Origin: Verrucomicrobiota bacterium
GTDB lineage: Bacteria > Verrucomicrobiota > Verrucomicrobiia > Limisphaerales > JACRJZ01
Reading direction: 5' to 3'
Length of the DNA stretch: 64,000 bases
Assembly (NCBI GenBank): GCA_016219875.1
Contig: JACRJZ010000025.1
Coordinates: 1-64,000 of the forward strand
Made by a program: the position numbers and the translations under genes. Under the pieces are notes generated by a model. The model saw only the letters and a program-made list of their open reading frames with translations. It made no database searches and was not told the origin of the DNA. Shown piece by piece: positions 51,953 to 61,600 of this stretch; within the stretch, counting starts at the first letter, position 1, and each line of letters starts with the position of its first letter.

Positions 51953-53683
51953 ATGGCTGTTGCTTCGCTCAAGAATGTCATTGCCCAGGCCCTGATGGCC
52001 GCCCCCGACCAAGTCGGGAGTTGGACCAAGGCCTGGCGCGTGGCTGTAGAAAGCGGTTCCCCCGAATCGCTGATTGACTTCGTCTGCCGCGAACACGGCA
52101 CGACGGAGGAAGTCTTTCTCCAGCAGCTCGCCCGATTGTTGAACTGGCCGTTCGTCGATCTCCGCACGGCCCAGGTGCCCACCGAGGCGCGGAACAAGAT
52201 TTCCACCAAGGTCGCCTTCCAATACAACGCCCTGCCGACCGATTTCCAGAACGGCACCCTCCAGGTCACGGTCTGCAACCCGTTCGACATCGGCATGATC
52301 AACGCCGTCCAGTTCGACGCCCACGGGCCAGTGCAGTTCGCGCTCGCCACCAAGGGGGAGATCGAGAAGGCGCTGAAAAAGTATTACGGCGTCGGCGCGG
52401 AAACCCTCGACGAACTCCAGAAAGATGACGACGAGCCGATCGAGTTGCTCATCGACAAGGAAATCACCGAGGGCGACCAGGAGGCCAGCGTCATCAAGTT
52501 CGTCAACCAGATCATCTGGGAAGCCTTCAAGGACCGCTCGACGGACATTCATTTCGAGCCAGCGGAAGACGAGTTGCGCATCCGCTACCGCATCGACGGC
52601 ATCCTGCACCAGACGCCGATGCCGCCGCAGTTGAAGCGCTACCAGGCCGCCATCATCTCGCGCATCAAGGTCATGTCCGGGATGAACATCGCCGAGAAGC
52701 GCCTCCCGCAGGACGGCCGCATCAACGTCCGCATCAAGGGCGAGGAACTGGACATCCGCGTCTCGACCGTGCCGACGGTGTACGGCGAGTCGGTGTCGCT
52801 CCGCTTGCTCACCCGCGGCAAGATTTTCTTCAGCATGGACAAACTCGGCTTCTCTCCCCTCGAAGAAGCCGCCATCAAGGAAATCATCGTCAAGCCGCAC
52901 GGCATCTTCCTCGTCACCGGGCCGACTGGTTCGGGCAAATCGACCTCGCTCTACGCCTTCCTCAGTTCCATCAACTCGGTGCAGAAGCGCATCATCACCA
53001 TCGAGGAGCCGGTGGAATACGAGTTGAAAGGCATCAACCAGATCGCCGTCCGTTCGGACATCGGGCTGACCTTCGCGATGGGCCTGCGCCACATCCTGCG
53101 CCAGGACCCGAACGTGGTGATGGTCGGCGAAATCCGCGACACCGAGACGGCCGAGATCGCCATTCGCGCCGCGCTCACGGGCCATCTTGTCTTCAGCACG
53201 CTGCACACGAACGACGCCCCCAGCGCCTTCACGCGTCTGATCGACATGGGCATCGAGCCGTTTCTGGTCGCGTCGTCCGTGGAAGCCGTCATGGCCCAGC
53301 GCCTCGTGCGCACGATCTGCCCGCACTGCAAGACCCCGGAGAAGGTGGACCGCGATTACCTGCTGAAGATCGGCTTCCCGGAGCACGAGATCGACGCCAC
53401 GACGTTTTATCGGGGCGCGGGCTGCGAGGAATGCCGCTCGCTCGGCTACCAGGGCCGCATGGGTATTTACGAACTGCTCCTCGTGAACGAAGCCGTCCGC
53501 CCACTGATCCTCAGCCGCGCCGCCGCCTCCACCATCGCCCAACGCGCCATCGACCACGGCATGAGAACGCTGCGCATCGACGGCTGGAACAAGGTCAAAG
53601 CCGGCCAGACCACGATCCAGGAAGTCCTGCGCGTGACGCAGACGGAAGAACACCTGAAGTCGCTGGTGGAGGACAAGGCGTGA
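51953..53683 (+). CDS. type II secretion/type IV pilus ATPase (GspE/PilB family)
   Basis: The 576-residue product has an N-terminal MshEN-like domain (VFLQQLARLLNWPFVDLRTA) and a secretion ATPase core with DIHFEPAEDELRIRYRIDG, LRLPQDGR-like EKRLPQDGRINVR, Walker A GPTGSGKSTSLY, Asp box IITIEEPVEYEL, Walker B VVMVGEIRDTETAEIA and His box FSTLHTNDAPSA. The Zn-binding cysteines are present in CPHCKTP and CEECRSLGYQGRMGIYELL. It powers assembly of a pseudopilus or pilus from the cytoplasmic side. It is first in an operon with PilM/N-, PilO- and secretin-like genes. Confidence 0.93.
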   Translation: MAVASLKNVIAQALMAAPDQVGSWTKAWRVAVESGSPESLIDFVCREHGTTEEVFLQQLARLLNWPFVDLRTAQVPTEARNKISTKVAFQYNALPTDFQNGTLQVTVCNPFDIGMINAVQFDAHGPVQFALATKGEIEKALKKYYGVGAETLDELQKDDDEPIELLIDKEITEGDQEASVIKFVNQIIWEAFKDRSTDIHFEPAEDELRIRYRIDGILHQTPMPPQLKRYQAAIISRIKVMSGMNIAEKRLPQDGRINVRIKGEELDIRVSTVPTVYGESVSLRLLTRGKIFFSMDKLGFSPLEEAAIKEIIVKPHGIFLVTGPTGSGKSTSLYAFLSSINSVQKRIITIEEPVEYELKGINQIAVRSDIGLTFAMGLRHILRQDPNVVMVGEIRDTETAEIAIRAALTGHLVFSTLHTNDAPSAFTRLIDMGIEPFLVASSVEAVMAQRLVRTICPHCKTPEKVDRDYLLKIGFPEHEIDATTFYRGAGCEECRSLGYQGRMGIYELLLVNEAVRPLILSRAAASTIAQRAIDHGMRTLRIDGWNKVKAGQTTIQEVLRVTQTEEHLKSLVEDKA

Positions 53684-53686
53684 GAA

Positions 53687-53798
53687 CGAATGCAGAATGC
53701 GGAAAGCAGAATGTAGAATTCTCAGACGGAAGAGTTCTGCCTCTGCCTTCGGCCCGCGCCTTCTTCATTCTCAATTCTCCATTCTGCATTCCGCATTG
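53687..53798. repeat. inverted 7-bp-unit repeat between gspE and the pilM-like gene
   Basis: GAATGCAGAATGCGG-type units at 53687-53715 are mirrored by ATTCTGCATTCCGCATT at 53781-53797. Together they fill the 119-bp gap. Confidence 0.75.
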
Positions 53799-53802
53799 AA
53801 TC

Positions 53803-55170
53803 ATGGCCCGCTGGCATTCCTGCAACGTTCTTCACACCGCCCCCGATGGACAACAGCTTTGGCAATTCCAGACGGCGGGCGCCGGGTTAAGGCTCGCGCA
53901 CCAGGAGCGCACGATGGCCAATGTCGTGTTGCCGGCCAAACTCGCGCTCAAGGATTGGCAGACGCTCTACCAGCCCAAGCTCAACATCGCCTGCCTCTCG
54001 CCGGAGAAACTCTTCCTCCGCGTCGTCCAACTCCCCGCCGCGGATTTCAACGAGGCGCGCTCGATGATTGAGTTGCAGCTTGAGAAGCTCTCGCCCGTCC
54101 CGGTCATGCAGGCGGTCTGGAGTTTCGAGTTGTTGCCCAAAAAGGATGGCACGCTGCGCACCGCCATCCTGGTGGTTGCGGCCCGAACCGATGTCGAAGA
54201 ATTCCTCGGCAAGATCGAAGGCGTGGGCTTCCTCGCCGACCGGCTGGAGATTCCATTTCTCGACCAGTTGCTCGCCACCAAGATCACCGCCAACGGCGTG
54301 TGGGTCTATCCGGGCGTCAGCCCGGACCCGCAGGCCTGTCTCGTGGCATGGTGGTACGACGGCATCCTCCACAGCCTCGCTTACCTGCACGTGCCCGAGG
54401 AACCGGAGGCCGGCCCGTATCTCCGCCAGCAAATCGCGCAGATGGCCTGGGCCGGCGAACTCGAGGGCTGGCTCACCCCGCCGCCGCGCTGGCACTTGGT
54501 GGCCCCGCCGGAACTGGCCGCCACCTGGGCGCCGTGGCTGCGCGCGGAGGGCGAAGCCGTGGAAACCGTCCCGCCGCTGACGGCCGCGGAAGTCGCCGCG
54601 CTCACGGCCAAGCGCGCCATCAGCCCGGAGCCGCGCGACAACCTGCTGCCGCCCGAATTCGCCGCGCGCTACCGCCAGCAGTTCATTGACCGGATTTGGA
54701 TGCGCGGCTTGGGCGCGATGCTGATGCTGGTGCTCGTGGGCACGGTCGCTTACCTCGCCTCGCTCCAAGTGCTGCGCTTCCAGGTCAACACCGTGGAGAA
54801 GGAGTTTCTCGCCAAAGGCGTCCTCTACACCAACGCCAGCAAGATCAAGGCGGAGGTGCAGGTCCTGCAAGACCAGGTGGACCTGCAATTCGCCGCGCTG
54901 GAATGCTGGAAGGCCGTGGCCACGTCCCTCCCGGAGGAACTCACGCTCAACGTGATGAACTTCCAGAAAGGCCGGGCGCTCTTGGTGTCTGGCAATGGTC
55001 CGGCCGGCAGCGGCCCGCGCGCCTACGACTATAACGAGGCGCTCCGCAAAGCCGCCTATAAGGAAGAACCGCTCTTCAACAAGATCCTCACGCCGGACAT
55101 CCGCGACAATCCAGGCCAGGGCATGATCTGGACGTTGAACGCGGAGTTGAAACGCAACGTCGCCGACTGA
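53803..55170 (+). CDS. PilM/PilN-like (GspL-like) inner-membrane assembly protein
   Basis: The 455-residue product has a cytoplasmic actin-like part (about 1-290; KLNIACLSPEKLFLRVVQLP, AILVVAARTDVEEFLG) typical of PilM/GspL, one transmembrane helix (about 305-325, GLGAMLMLVLVGTVAYLASL) and a periplasmic coiled-coil section (VEKEFLAKGVLYTNASKIKAEVQVLQDQV) like PilN. It thus joins two roles that are often separate. It connects the ATPase to the secretin through the PilO-like neighbour. The family fit rests on layout more than strong motifs. Confidence 0.75.
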   Translation: MARWHSCNVLHTAPDGQQLWQFQTAGAGLRLAHQERTMANVVLPAKLALKDWQTLYQPKLNIACLSPEKLFLRVVQLPAADFNEARSMIELQLEKLSPVPVMQAVWSFELLPKKDGTLRTAILVVAARTDVEEFLGKIEGVGFLADRLEIPFLDQLLATKITANGVWVYPGVSPDPQACLVAWWYDGILHSLAYLHVPEEPEAGPYLRQQIAQMAWAGELEGWLTPPPRWHLVAPPELAATWAPWLRAEGEAVETVPPLTAAEVAALTAKRAISPEPRDNLLPPEFAARYRQQFIDRIWMRGLGAMLMLVLVGTVAYLASLQVLRFQVNTVEKEFLAKGVLYTNASKIKAEVQVLQDQVDLQFAALECWKAVATSLPEELTLNVMNFQKGRALLVSGNGPAGSGPRAYDYNEALRKAAYKEEPLFNKILTPDIRDNPGQGMIWTLNAELKRNVAD

Positions 55171-55171
55171 G

Positions 55172-55996
55172 ATGACCTCCTTCCTCGACAAGCTGAATTT
55201 GCGTCCGAACGAGCGCCGGCTGGTGGTGGTGGTCGCCTTGGTCGTGGTCGCCTTCCTCTACTTCTGGTTCATCTGGCCCCAGTTCGCCGAGTGGAAGAAG
55301 CTCAAGAACCGCAAGACCGATCTGCAGCAGACCTTGCTGCGTTTCCAGAAAGAAATCGAGAAGACCGACCTCTACAAGCGCCAGCAGATCGAACTGCAAA
55401 CCAAAGGCGCCCGGGTCGATCCCGACCTCCAGTCGCTCGACCTCGCCCGCACCGTCCAGAACTTCGGCAATGCCAACAACGTCGGCCTGCCGAACATCCA
55501 GCCTGGCCGGACCACCGACTCCGGCGGCAAGACCAACGCCTTCTTCGAGGAGAAGACCGTGAGCATCCAGTACCTGGCCGACGAGCCTAGCCTGGTGAAC
55601 TTCCTCTTCGCGCTCAGTTCCGGCGATTCGCTCATCCGCGTCTCCAGCATGACGGTGAATCCCGATCCCACGCGCATGAAGCTCATGGGCAACATGACCC
55701 TCGTGGCCAGCTATCCCAAGAAGGCCCCGGCCAAGTCCGCGACCACGCCCGCCACGGTGGCCTCTGCCTCGCCGACGGCGACTGCGCCCGGTCCTCGTCC
55801 CAAGGCCGTAACGCCCGGCTCCAAGTCCATCTCCGCCGCTGTCACGGCCGCCACCAAACCCGCGGCGACCAACGCGCCCGCTTCGGCGTCGTGGTGGGGC
55901 AAAGTCAAAGGCTGGTTCGGCGGCCCGGCCAAGGGCACGAACGCGCCCGCCAAGAAGCCGGTGGCTGTCACCAACGCCCCGCCCAAGAAACCATGA
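55172..55996 (+). CDS. PilO/GspM-like membrane protein with Ala/Pro/Thr tail
   Basis: The 274-residue protein has a short cytoplasmic N-terminus, one helix (about 17-37, VVVVALVVVAFLYFWFIWPQF), a coiled coil (EWKKLKNRKTDLQQTLLRFQKEIEK) and a ferredoxin-like fold region typical of PilO/GspM (KTVSIQYLADEPSLVNFLFALSS). The last 85 residues are a low-complexity Ala/Pro/Thr/Lys tail. It follows the PilM/N-like gene by 1 bp, as expected for the alignment subcomplex. Confidence 0.78.
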   Translation: MTSFLDKLNLRPNERRLVVVVALVVVAFLYFWFIWPQFAEWKKLKNRKTDLQQTLLRFQKEIEKTDLYKRQQIELQTKGARVDPDLQSLDLARTVQNFGNANNVGLPNIQPGRTTDSGGKTNAFFEEKTVSIQYLADEPSLVNFLFALSSGDSLIRVSSMTVNPDPTRMKLMGNMTLVASYPKKAPAKSATTPATVASASPTATAPGPRPKAVTPGSKSISAAVTAATKPAATNAPASASWWGKVKGWFGGPAKGTNAPAKKPVAVTNAPPKKP

Positions 55997-56022
55997 AGCC
56001 GTTGACGCGATTTCCAAACCCC

Positions 56023-56087
56023 GTAGCAGCCGAGGTCACGAGGCTCAAACTTCAAGGTAATCAGAGCCTCCTCACGTCGGCTGCTAC
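56023..56087. repeat. palindromic repeat family A, copy 3
   Basis: Arms 56023-56046 and 56064-56087 (GTAGCAGCCGAGGTCAC...) pair with two or three mismatches around a 17-nt loop. It lies 19 bp before the secretin start codon, so it may affect translation or mRNA stability. Confidence 0.85.
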
Positions 56088-56105
56088 GGTTTTGAATCAC
56101 CTCCC

Positions 56106-58601
56106 ATGAAAGCGATTTTCACTCTCCTGCTGTCGCTCGCTGTGGCGATCCCCGGATTCGCCCAGACGAACGCCCTTGCCGTGCCGGCCCAGACACCGCC
56201 TGTCACCAAGCCCGCGGCCCCCGGCGCGCCACCGGCCAGGACCTTCCCGGCCTTGCCCTCCGCGCCGAGCGTGCTCCCTGGCGCCATGCCGCCCAACTTC
56301 ACCAACATGACGCCGCTGCAACGGCGCATGTTTCTCCTCACCAACCAGGCCGGCCTGCCCACCAACCTCGCGGCCCTCGCGGCCGCGCTCACCAATCGTC
56401 TCACGGCTCCCGCCACCCCGGCGGCCACGACTCCGGCCCCGGACGCGGTCGCGCCGGTCGCGCCTGCCATCCCGGCGGTGCCGGCCCGCGTCACGCCCAA
56501 CGCCGGACTTCCGGCGGGCGTGCCGGTTCCAGCGGGCGTGACGCCTGCGCCGCGTCCCGGCGTGCCGGGCGCAGTCCCCCGCCTGCCGGCCGGCTCCTTG
56601 CAGCCCACGCCGGCCGGCGGCGTCACGAACATCCCGGCCAGTATGGACGACGACGAACTCCTGCCGTCGGGCTTGATTCGTTTCCAGGAAGCCGACCTCA
56701 GCCAGGTGCTCGACATCTACGGCGAGATCACCGCCCGCACCGTGCTGCGCCCGGCCACGCTGCCCGCGGCCAAGATCACGCTCCGCGCCCAGACGCCGCT
56801 GACGCGCTCCGAAGGCGCCCGCGCCATTGAGGCCGTACTGGCGCTGAACCAAATCAGCGTTTCGCCGGTCAGCGAGAAGTTCGTGAAAATCGTGCCCGTC
56901 GCGCAGGTTCACACCTTGGGCGCCAAACCGGTGGACGCGGACAAGATCGTGGAGTTCGGCCCCTTCGTGACGCACATCTACCAGCTCAAATACGCCGACG
57001 CCAAGGAAGTCACCGATGTCGTCACCAAGTTTGCCGCCGGCCCGCAGAGCGTCATCGGCGTGCCGAGCAGCCAGATCATTGTCATGCGCGACTACGCGGA
57101 AAACGTGAAGCGCATGTTGGAGATGATCGAGAAGGTGGACGTGGCCATCACGAACAACATTGAGCCGGTGGTCATCCCCATCAAATACGCGCTGGCCACG
57201 GACATCCAGCAGGTGTTGAGCAGCCTCACGGCGGGCGGCGGCGGCGGCATGAGCATCGGCGGCACCGGCACTTCGGGCGGTGGTCTCTCCGGTGGCACCA
57301 GCGGCTACGGCGGCGCCAGCCGGGGCCGGCTCAGCGGCAGTGGACGGACCTTCGGCACCGGCTCGATGGGCGGCGGCTACGGGGGTGCCTACGGCGGCTC
57401 CTCCACCTACCCCGGCGGCACCGGCATGAACCCGCTGGGCACAGCGGCGGGCACGGGCGCGGCGGGCGGCAGTCTGGCGGCGGCGCGCACCGCCTTTGGC
57501 CAGCGTCTGGGTGGCATCATCAAGAGCAGCACCCAAGGCGGGGCCGGCGCGGCGGGGGACATTCAAGTCATCAGCATGGCCAAGATCATCGCCGACGAGC
57601 GGGCCAACTCGCTGCTCATCTTCGCCGACAAGTACGATCTCCCGATCATCACCAACATCATCAACAAGCTCGACGTGGTGCTGGCGCAGGTGCTGATCGA
57701 GACGCTGATCATGGAAGTGTCGCTCAACGCCGGCCACGAGTACGGGTTGAGCACGAAGCAGGTCAGCGCCAGCACGATTGGGAACTTCGTCGGCATCGGT
57801 GCCTTGAATCCGAGCAAGATCATGAGCATGAGCGCCTTCGCCTCCGGTGGCACCAATGGGTCGCTTTCCGACGGCCTCACCTACATTGGGCGGTTTGCGC
57901 AGGATCTGGATGTCACCGCCCGCGCCATCGCCACCGACAGCCGCGCCAACGTCATTTCCCGCCCACGCATCCTGACCTCCCACGCCAAGGAAGGCCGCAT
58001 CTTCATCGGGGAAACCCGGCCCTACATCACCGGCTATTACGGCGGCGGTGGTTACGGCGGTGGTTACGGCGGCTACGGCGGCTACGGTGGCGGCAACTAC
58101 TCGCAATACCAGCAACTCCAGATCGGCATCGAACTCACCATTCTGCCCTTCATCAACTCCGAGGGCTTGGTCGTCATGGACATTCAGCAAAGCATCCAGG
58201 GCATCAAAGGTTCTGTCACCATCAACGGCAACGACGTGCCCATCACCAGCGACAAACAGGCCAGCGCCTACATCGCCGTGCGCGACCGCGACACGGTCAT
58301 CCTCGGTGGCTACATCACTTCCAACTCCTCGCGCACTCATTCGGGTGTCCCCATCTTGAAGGACATTCCGGTCTTGGGCGCGCTCTTCCGCAGCAACAAG
58401 AGAGACTCCGACCGCACCGAACTCGTCGTGTTGATTCGGCCCACGGTCTTGAACTCGCCGGAAGCCGCCGCCACCGCCACCGCCATCGAGCGCGATCAAC
58501 TCCCCGGCATCCGCAACGCGGAGAAGGAATACGAAGATCAGATCAAGAAGGAACAAAAGGCCTTTGAGAACAAGAACCTCAAGAAGACCAAGAAGAGCTG
58601 A
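56106..58601 (+). CDS. type II secretion/type IV pilus secretin (GspD/PilQ family)
   Basis: The 831-residue protein has a signal peptide (MKAIFTLLLSLAVAIPGFAQ), then an Ala/Pro-rich linker (about 20-175) and N-domains (FQEADLSQVLDIYGEITART, IYQLKYADAKEVTDVV, VPSSQIIVMRDYAENVKRML). The C-terminal secretin has QVLIETLIMEVSLNAG, ATDSRANVISRPRILTSHAKEG, VILGGYI, VPILKDIPVLGALF and a final ELVVLIRPTVL. Two Gly-rich insertions are notable: about 378-460 (GGGGGMSIGG...) and about 645-660 (GGGGYGGGYGGYGGYGGG). It forms the outer-membrane pore. The operon shows no gspF or major pseudopilin genes nearby. Confidence 0.93.
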   Translation: MKAIFTLLLSLAVAIPGFAQTNALAVPAQTPPVTKPAAPGAPPARTFPALPSAPSVLPGAMPPNFTNMTPLQRRMFLLTNQAGLPTNLAALAAALTNRLTAPATPAATTPAPDAVAPVAPAIPAVPARVTPNAGLPAGVPVPAGVTPAPRPGVPGAVPRLPAGSLQPTPAGGVTNIPASMDDDELLPSGLIRFQEADLSQVLDIYGEITARTVLRPATLPAAKITLRAQTPLTRSEGARAIEAVLALNQISVSPVSEKFVKIVPVAQVHTLGAKPVDADKIVEFGPFVTHIYQLKYADAKEVTDVVTKFAAGPQSVIGVPSSQIIVMRDYAENVKRMLEMIEKVDVAITNNIEPVVIPIKYALATDIQQVLSSLTAGGGGGMSIGGTGTSGGGLSGGTSGYGGASRGRLSGSGRTFGTGSMGGGYGGAYGGSSTYPGGTGMNPLGTAAGTGAAGGSLAAARTAFGQRLGGIIKSSTQGGAGAAGDIQVISMAKIIADERANSLLIFADKYDLPIITNIINKLDVVLAQVLIETLIMEVSLNAGHEYGLSTKQVSASTIGNFVGIGALNPSKIMSMSAFASGGTNGSLSDGLTYIGRFAQDLDVTARAIATDSRANVISRPRILTSHAKEGRIFIGETRPYITGYYGGGGYGGGYGGYGGYGGGNYSQYQQLQIGIELTILPFINSEGLVVMDIQQSIQGIKGSVTINGNDVPITSDKQASAYIAVRDRDTVILGGYITSNSSRTHSGVPILKDIPVLGALFRSNKRDSDRTELVVLIRPTVLNSPEAAATATAIERDQLPGIRNAEKEYEDQIKKEQKAFENKNLKKTKKS

Positions 58602-58606
58602 CCGCC

Positions 58607-61600
58607 ATGAGAGGGAATTCCGAAATCGTCTCCCGGCCGCCGACCGCAGCCCACGGACGCTTGCGCCCGGCCTGGCTGGCCCTGCTGGTAGCGCAGGTTT
58701 TCAACCTTCCGTATCGCCGATTTTCAATCGGCAGGGCGTGGGCCGTGTTCCGAGCGCCTTGTGATCGTCGGGGACCAGCAGGATGCAATCCTGCGATACG
58801 GGAGCCAATTGCAGAACTCCGTAGCAGCCGACGTGAGGAGGCTCCATTCAAAGGGGAAAGGTCAGAAAGCAGAAGGAAGTCAGAGCCTCCTCACGTCGGC
58901 TGCTACAGTTTTGCACGAGGCTCACGGCAGATTGAAAATCTGCGCTACGCCTGGCGGATTTGCGGGCTGGCCGCCTGCCTCGTGTTCGCGGCGGATGTCG
59001 TCCGAGCGGACATCGTCCTCACCAACAACAATTCGGCGGCCCTCCAACTGGCCCTCAATGCCGGCGGCGTGGTCACCCTTGGTTTCACCGGCACGATCAA
59101 CGTCACCAACACCCTCGTCATTGCCACCAATGTCACGCTGGTGGCCACCAATGAGGCGGTGACGCTCGACGGCGGCGGCACCAACGGCATTCGCCTCTTC
59201 ATCGTCAACACCAACCGGCAACTGGCCCTCCGCAACTTGACTCTCGCCAACGGCCTGGCCACCAACGGCGGCGCCATCCTCAATCACGGCGCCCTCTCCG
59301 CGAGCAACTGCGTCTTCCGTTCGAACATTGCTTTCGGCCCGTCCGGCACGAACGGGCTGGATGGCACGTACCGTTTCCCAACGGGCAACGCTGGCCAGGC
59401 TGGCAAGTCGGGAGCGGGCACCAGTGGCGGCGCGGTCGGCAATTACGGCTCGGCGTCGTTTCTGGTCTGCGGCTTTCTCGGCAACACCGCTGCGGGCGGC
59501 GACGGTGGCAACGGCGGCAAAGGCGGAGACAGCGATGCCAACGTCGGGACGGCCGGCAACGGCGGCAACGGCGGCAGCGGCGGGACCGCGCTTGGCGGCG
59601 CCCTCTACAATGCCGGTTCCATGACGCTCACGAACTGCACGCTGAGCCTGAACACCGTCACGGGTGGCCACGCGGGCACAGGCGGCGCCGCCGGTTCGGC
59701 GCTCTTTCCGGGCAACAGCGGCAGCGGCGGGGTGGGTGGAGCGGGCAACGGCGCCGGCATTTTCAATCTGGGTACGCTTACCCTCGCAGCTTGCACGCTG
59801 GACGACAACCTCGGCGCGGGCGGAGACAGCGCCAAGGCGGCCAGCGGACCCTTCGGCTCGGCGCCCAACGGCAGCGTCGGTGGCGACAGCCGCGGCGGCG
59901 GCATCTGCAATCTGGGAACGAACGTCCTGGTCAATTGCACGCTCTTCCGCAACGTGCTCTACGGCGGCGCGGGCGGAGACGGCGGCGATGGCGACGCGGC
60001 CAACGGGCAAGGCGGCAGGGGCGGCGACGGCGGGGCCGCGTGGGGCGGCGGCTTCTACAGCGGGCGCTGGACGGCAATGACCAATTGCACCTTGACTGAG
60101 AGCGGCACCTTCGGCGGCTTGCCCGGCGCGGGAGGCAACGGGGCGTTGAGCCGAGGCGACGGCGCGGCCGGTGTTTCCCGCGGCGGCAATCTGGCCAACA
60201 GCAACAACGTGACGTTCCTCCTGAAGAACTCGCTCTTTGCCAATCCGCCCAGCGGCACGAACGTCGTCGTGCGCACCAACGTCAACACCTCCACCTCCTA
60301 CACCTGCGTCACCAACACCGCCTTCGATCCCATCAGCGGCACCTACACCAACGGCGTCACTTGCACCACCAACACCACCGTCACGACCAACGTGGTCACG
60401 ACCACCAACGTGTTCGTCGGCATGAACGCTTACGGCACGTTCACCGATGCCGGCTTCAACCTGAGTTCGGACACCACGCCCGCGTTCGCTACCACCAATA
60501 GCTTTCGGACGAACAACGTCCTGCTCGGGGTGCTCGCCACCAACTCGGGTGTCACCGCCACTCTGGCGCTGCTTCCCGGCAGCCCGGCCCTCGACCGCGG
60601 CGATCCGGCGTTCGTGCTGCCCACCGACCAGCGCGGCACGCCCCGCCCGCAAGGCCCGCACGGGGACATCGGCGCCTACGAAGCCGAGATCATCAGCCTC
60701 ACCGGCTTGGTCACACTGGGGACCGAGGGCCTTTCCGGCGTCAGCGTCCTGGCCACGCTCGGCACTGCGACCAACGTGGCCATGACGGACACTTCGGGCC
60801 GCTACACGTTCACCAACCTTCCGCCCGACGACTACACCGTCACGCCCGTGCTGTCGGGCTATCTCTTCGACCCGCCGTCCGCCAACGTCAACGTCACGCT
60901 GTTCGGCTCCACGAATGATTTCAGGGCCGCGCTGCTCCAAGTGGTGAGCCTCAGCGGATGGGTGCTGGATGGAACGAGCGGTTTGGCTGGAGTGACCGTC
61001 TCGTTGGGAGGCACTTCCCTGGCCGCGACCACGGACGCCGACGGCCGGTATGCGTTCACCAACTTGGCGTTCGGAACCTACACCGTGGTCCCGTCGAAAA
61101 CGGGCTTCGAGTTTTCGCCGCCTGTGAGCCAGGCCGTCGTCAACTCGGTCCTGGCGACGAACGATTTTGAGGCCATCGGCCTTTACGCCATTGTGGGCCG
61201 CGTCATCGCCGGTCCTGCCCATGCGGGCTTGGCGGACGTGACAGTCCGCTCGGAAACCCGGAGCACCGTGACCGATTCGGAGGGGTATTACCTGCTGCTC
61301 GGCATCGGACCAGGCACGCATCAGGTCATCGCCAGCCGGACGAAGTACGCCTTCCTGCCTGCCACCAACGAAGTGCAAGTAACGACGGACCTGGTCGGCG
61401 GGTTGGACTTTGAGGGGTTTGAAACCTTTGTTCTCTCCGGGCGCATCTACGACGGCGAGGATCTGTCAGGGAACAGCGTTCTCAGCAACGTGGTCGTGGG
61501 CCTCACTTCAACGGTGACGACCGCCGACGGCTCCTCCGCCACCTTGGAGTTCAGTGCGCTCTCGGACGCCAATGGCGACTACGTCTTTACGAACGCACCC

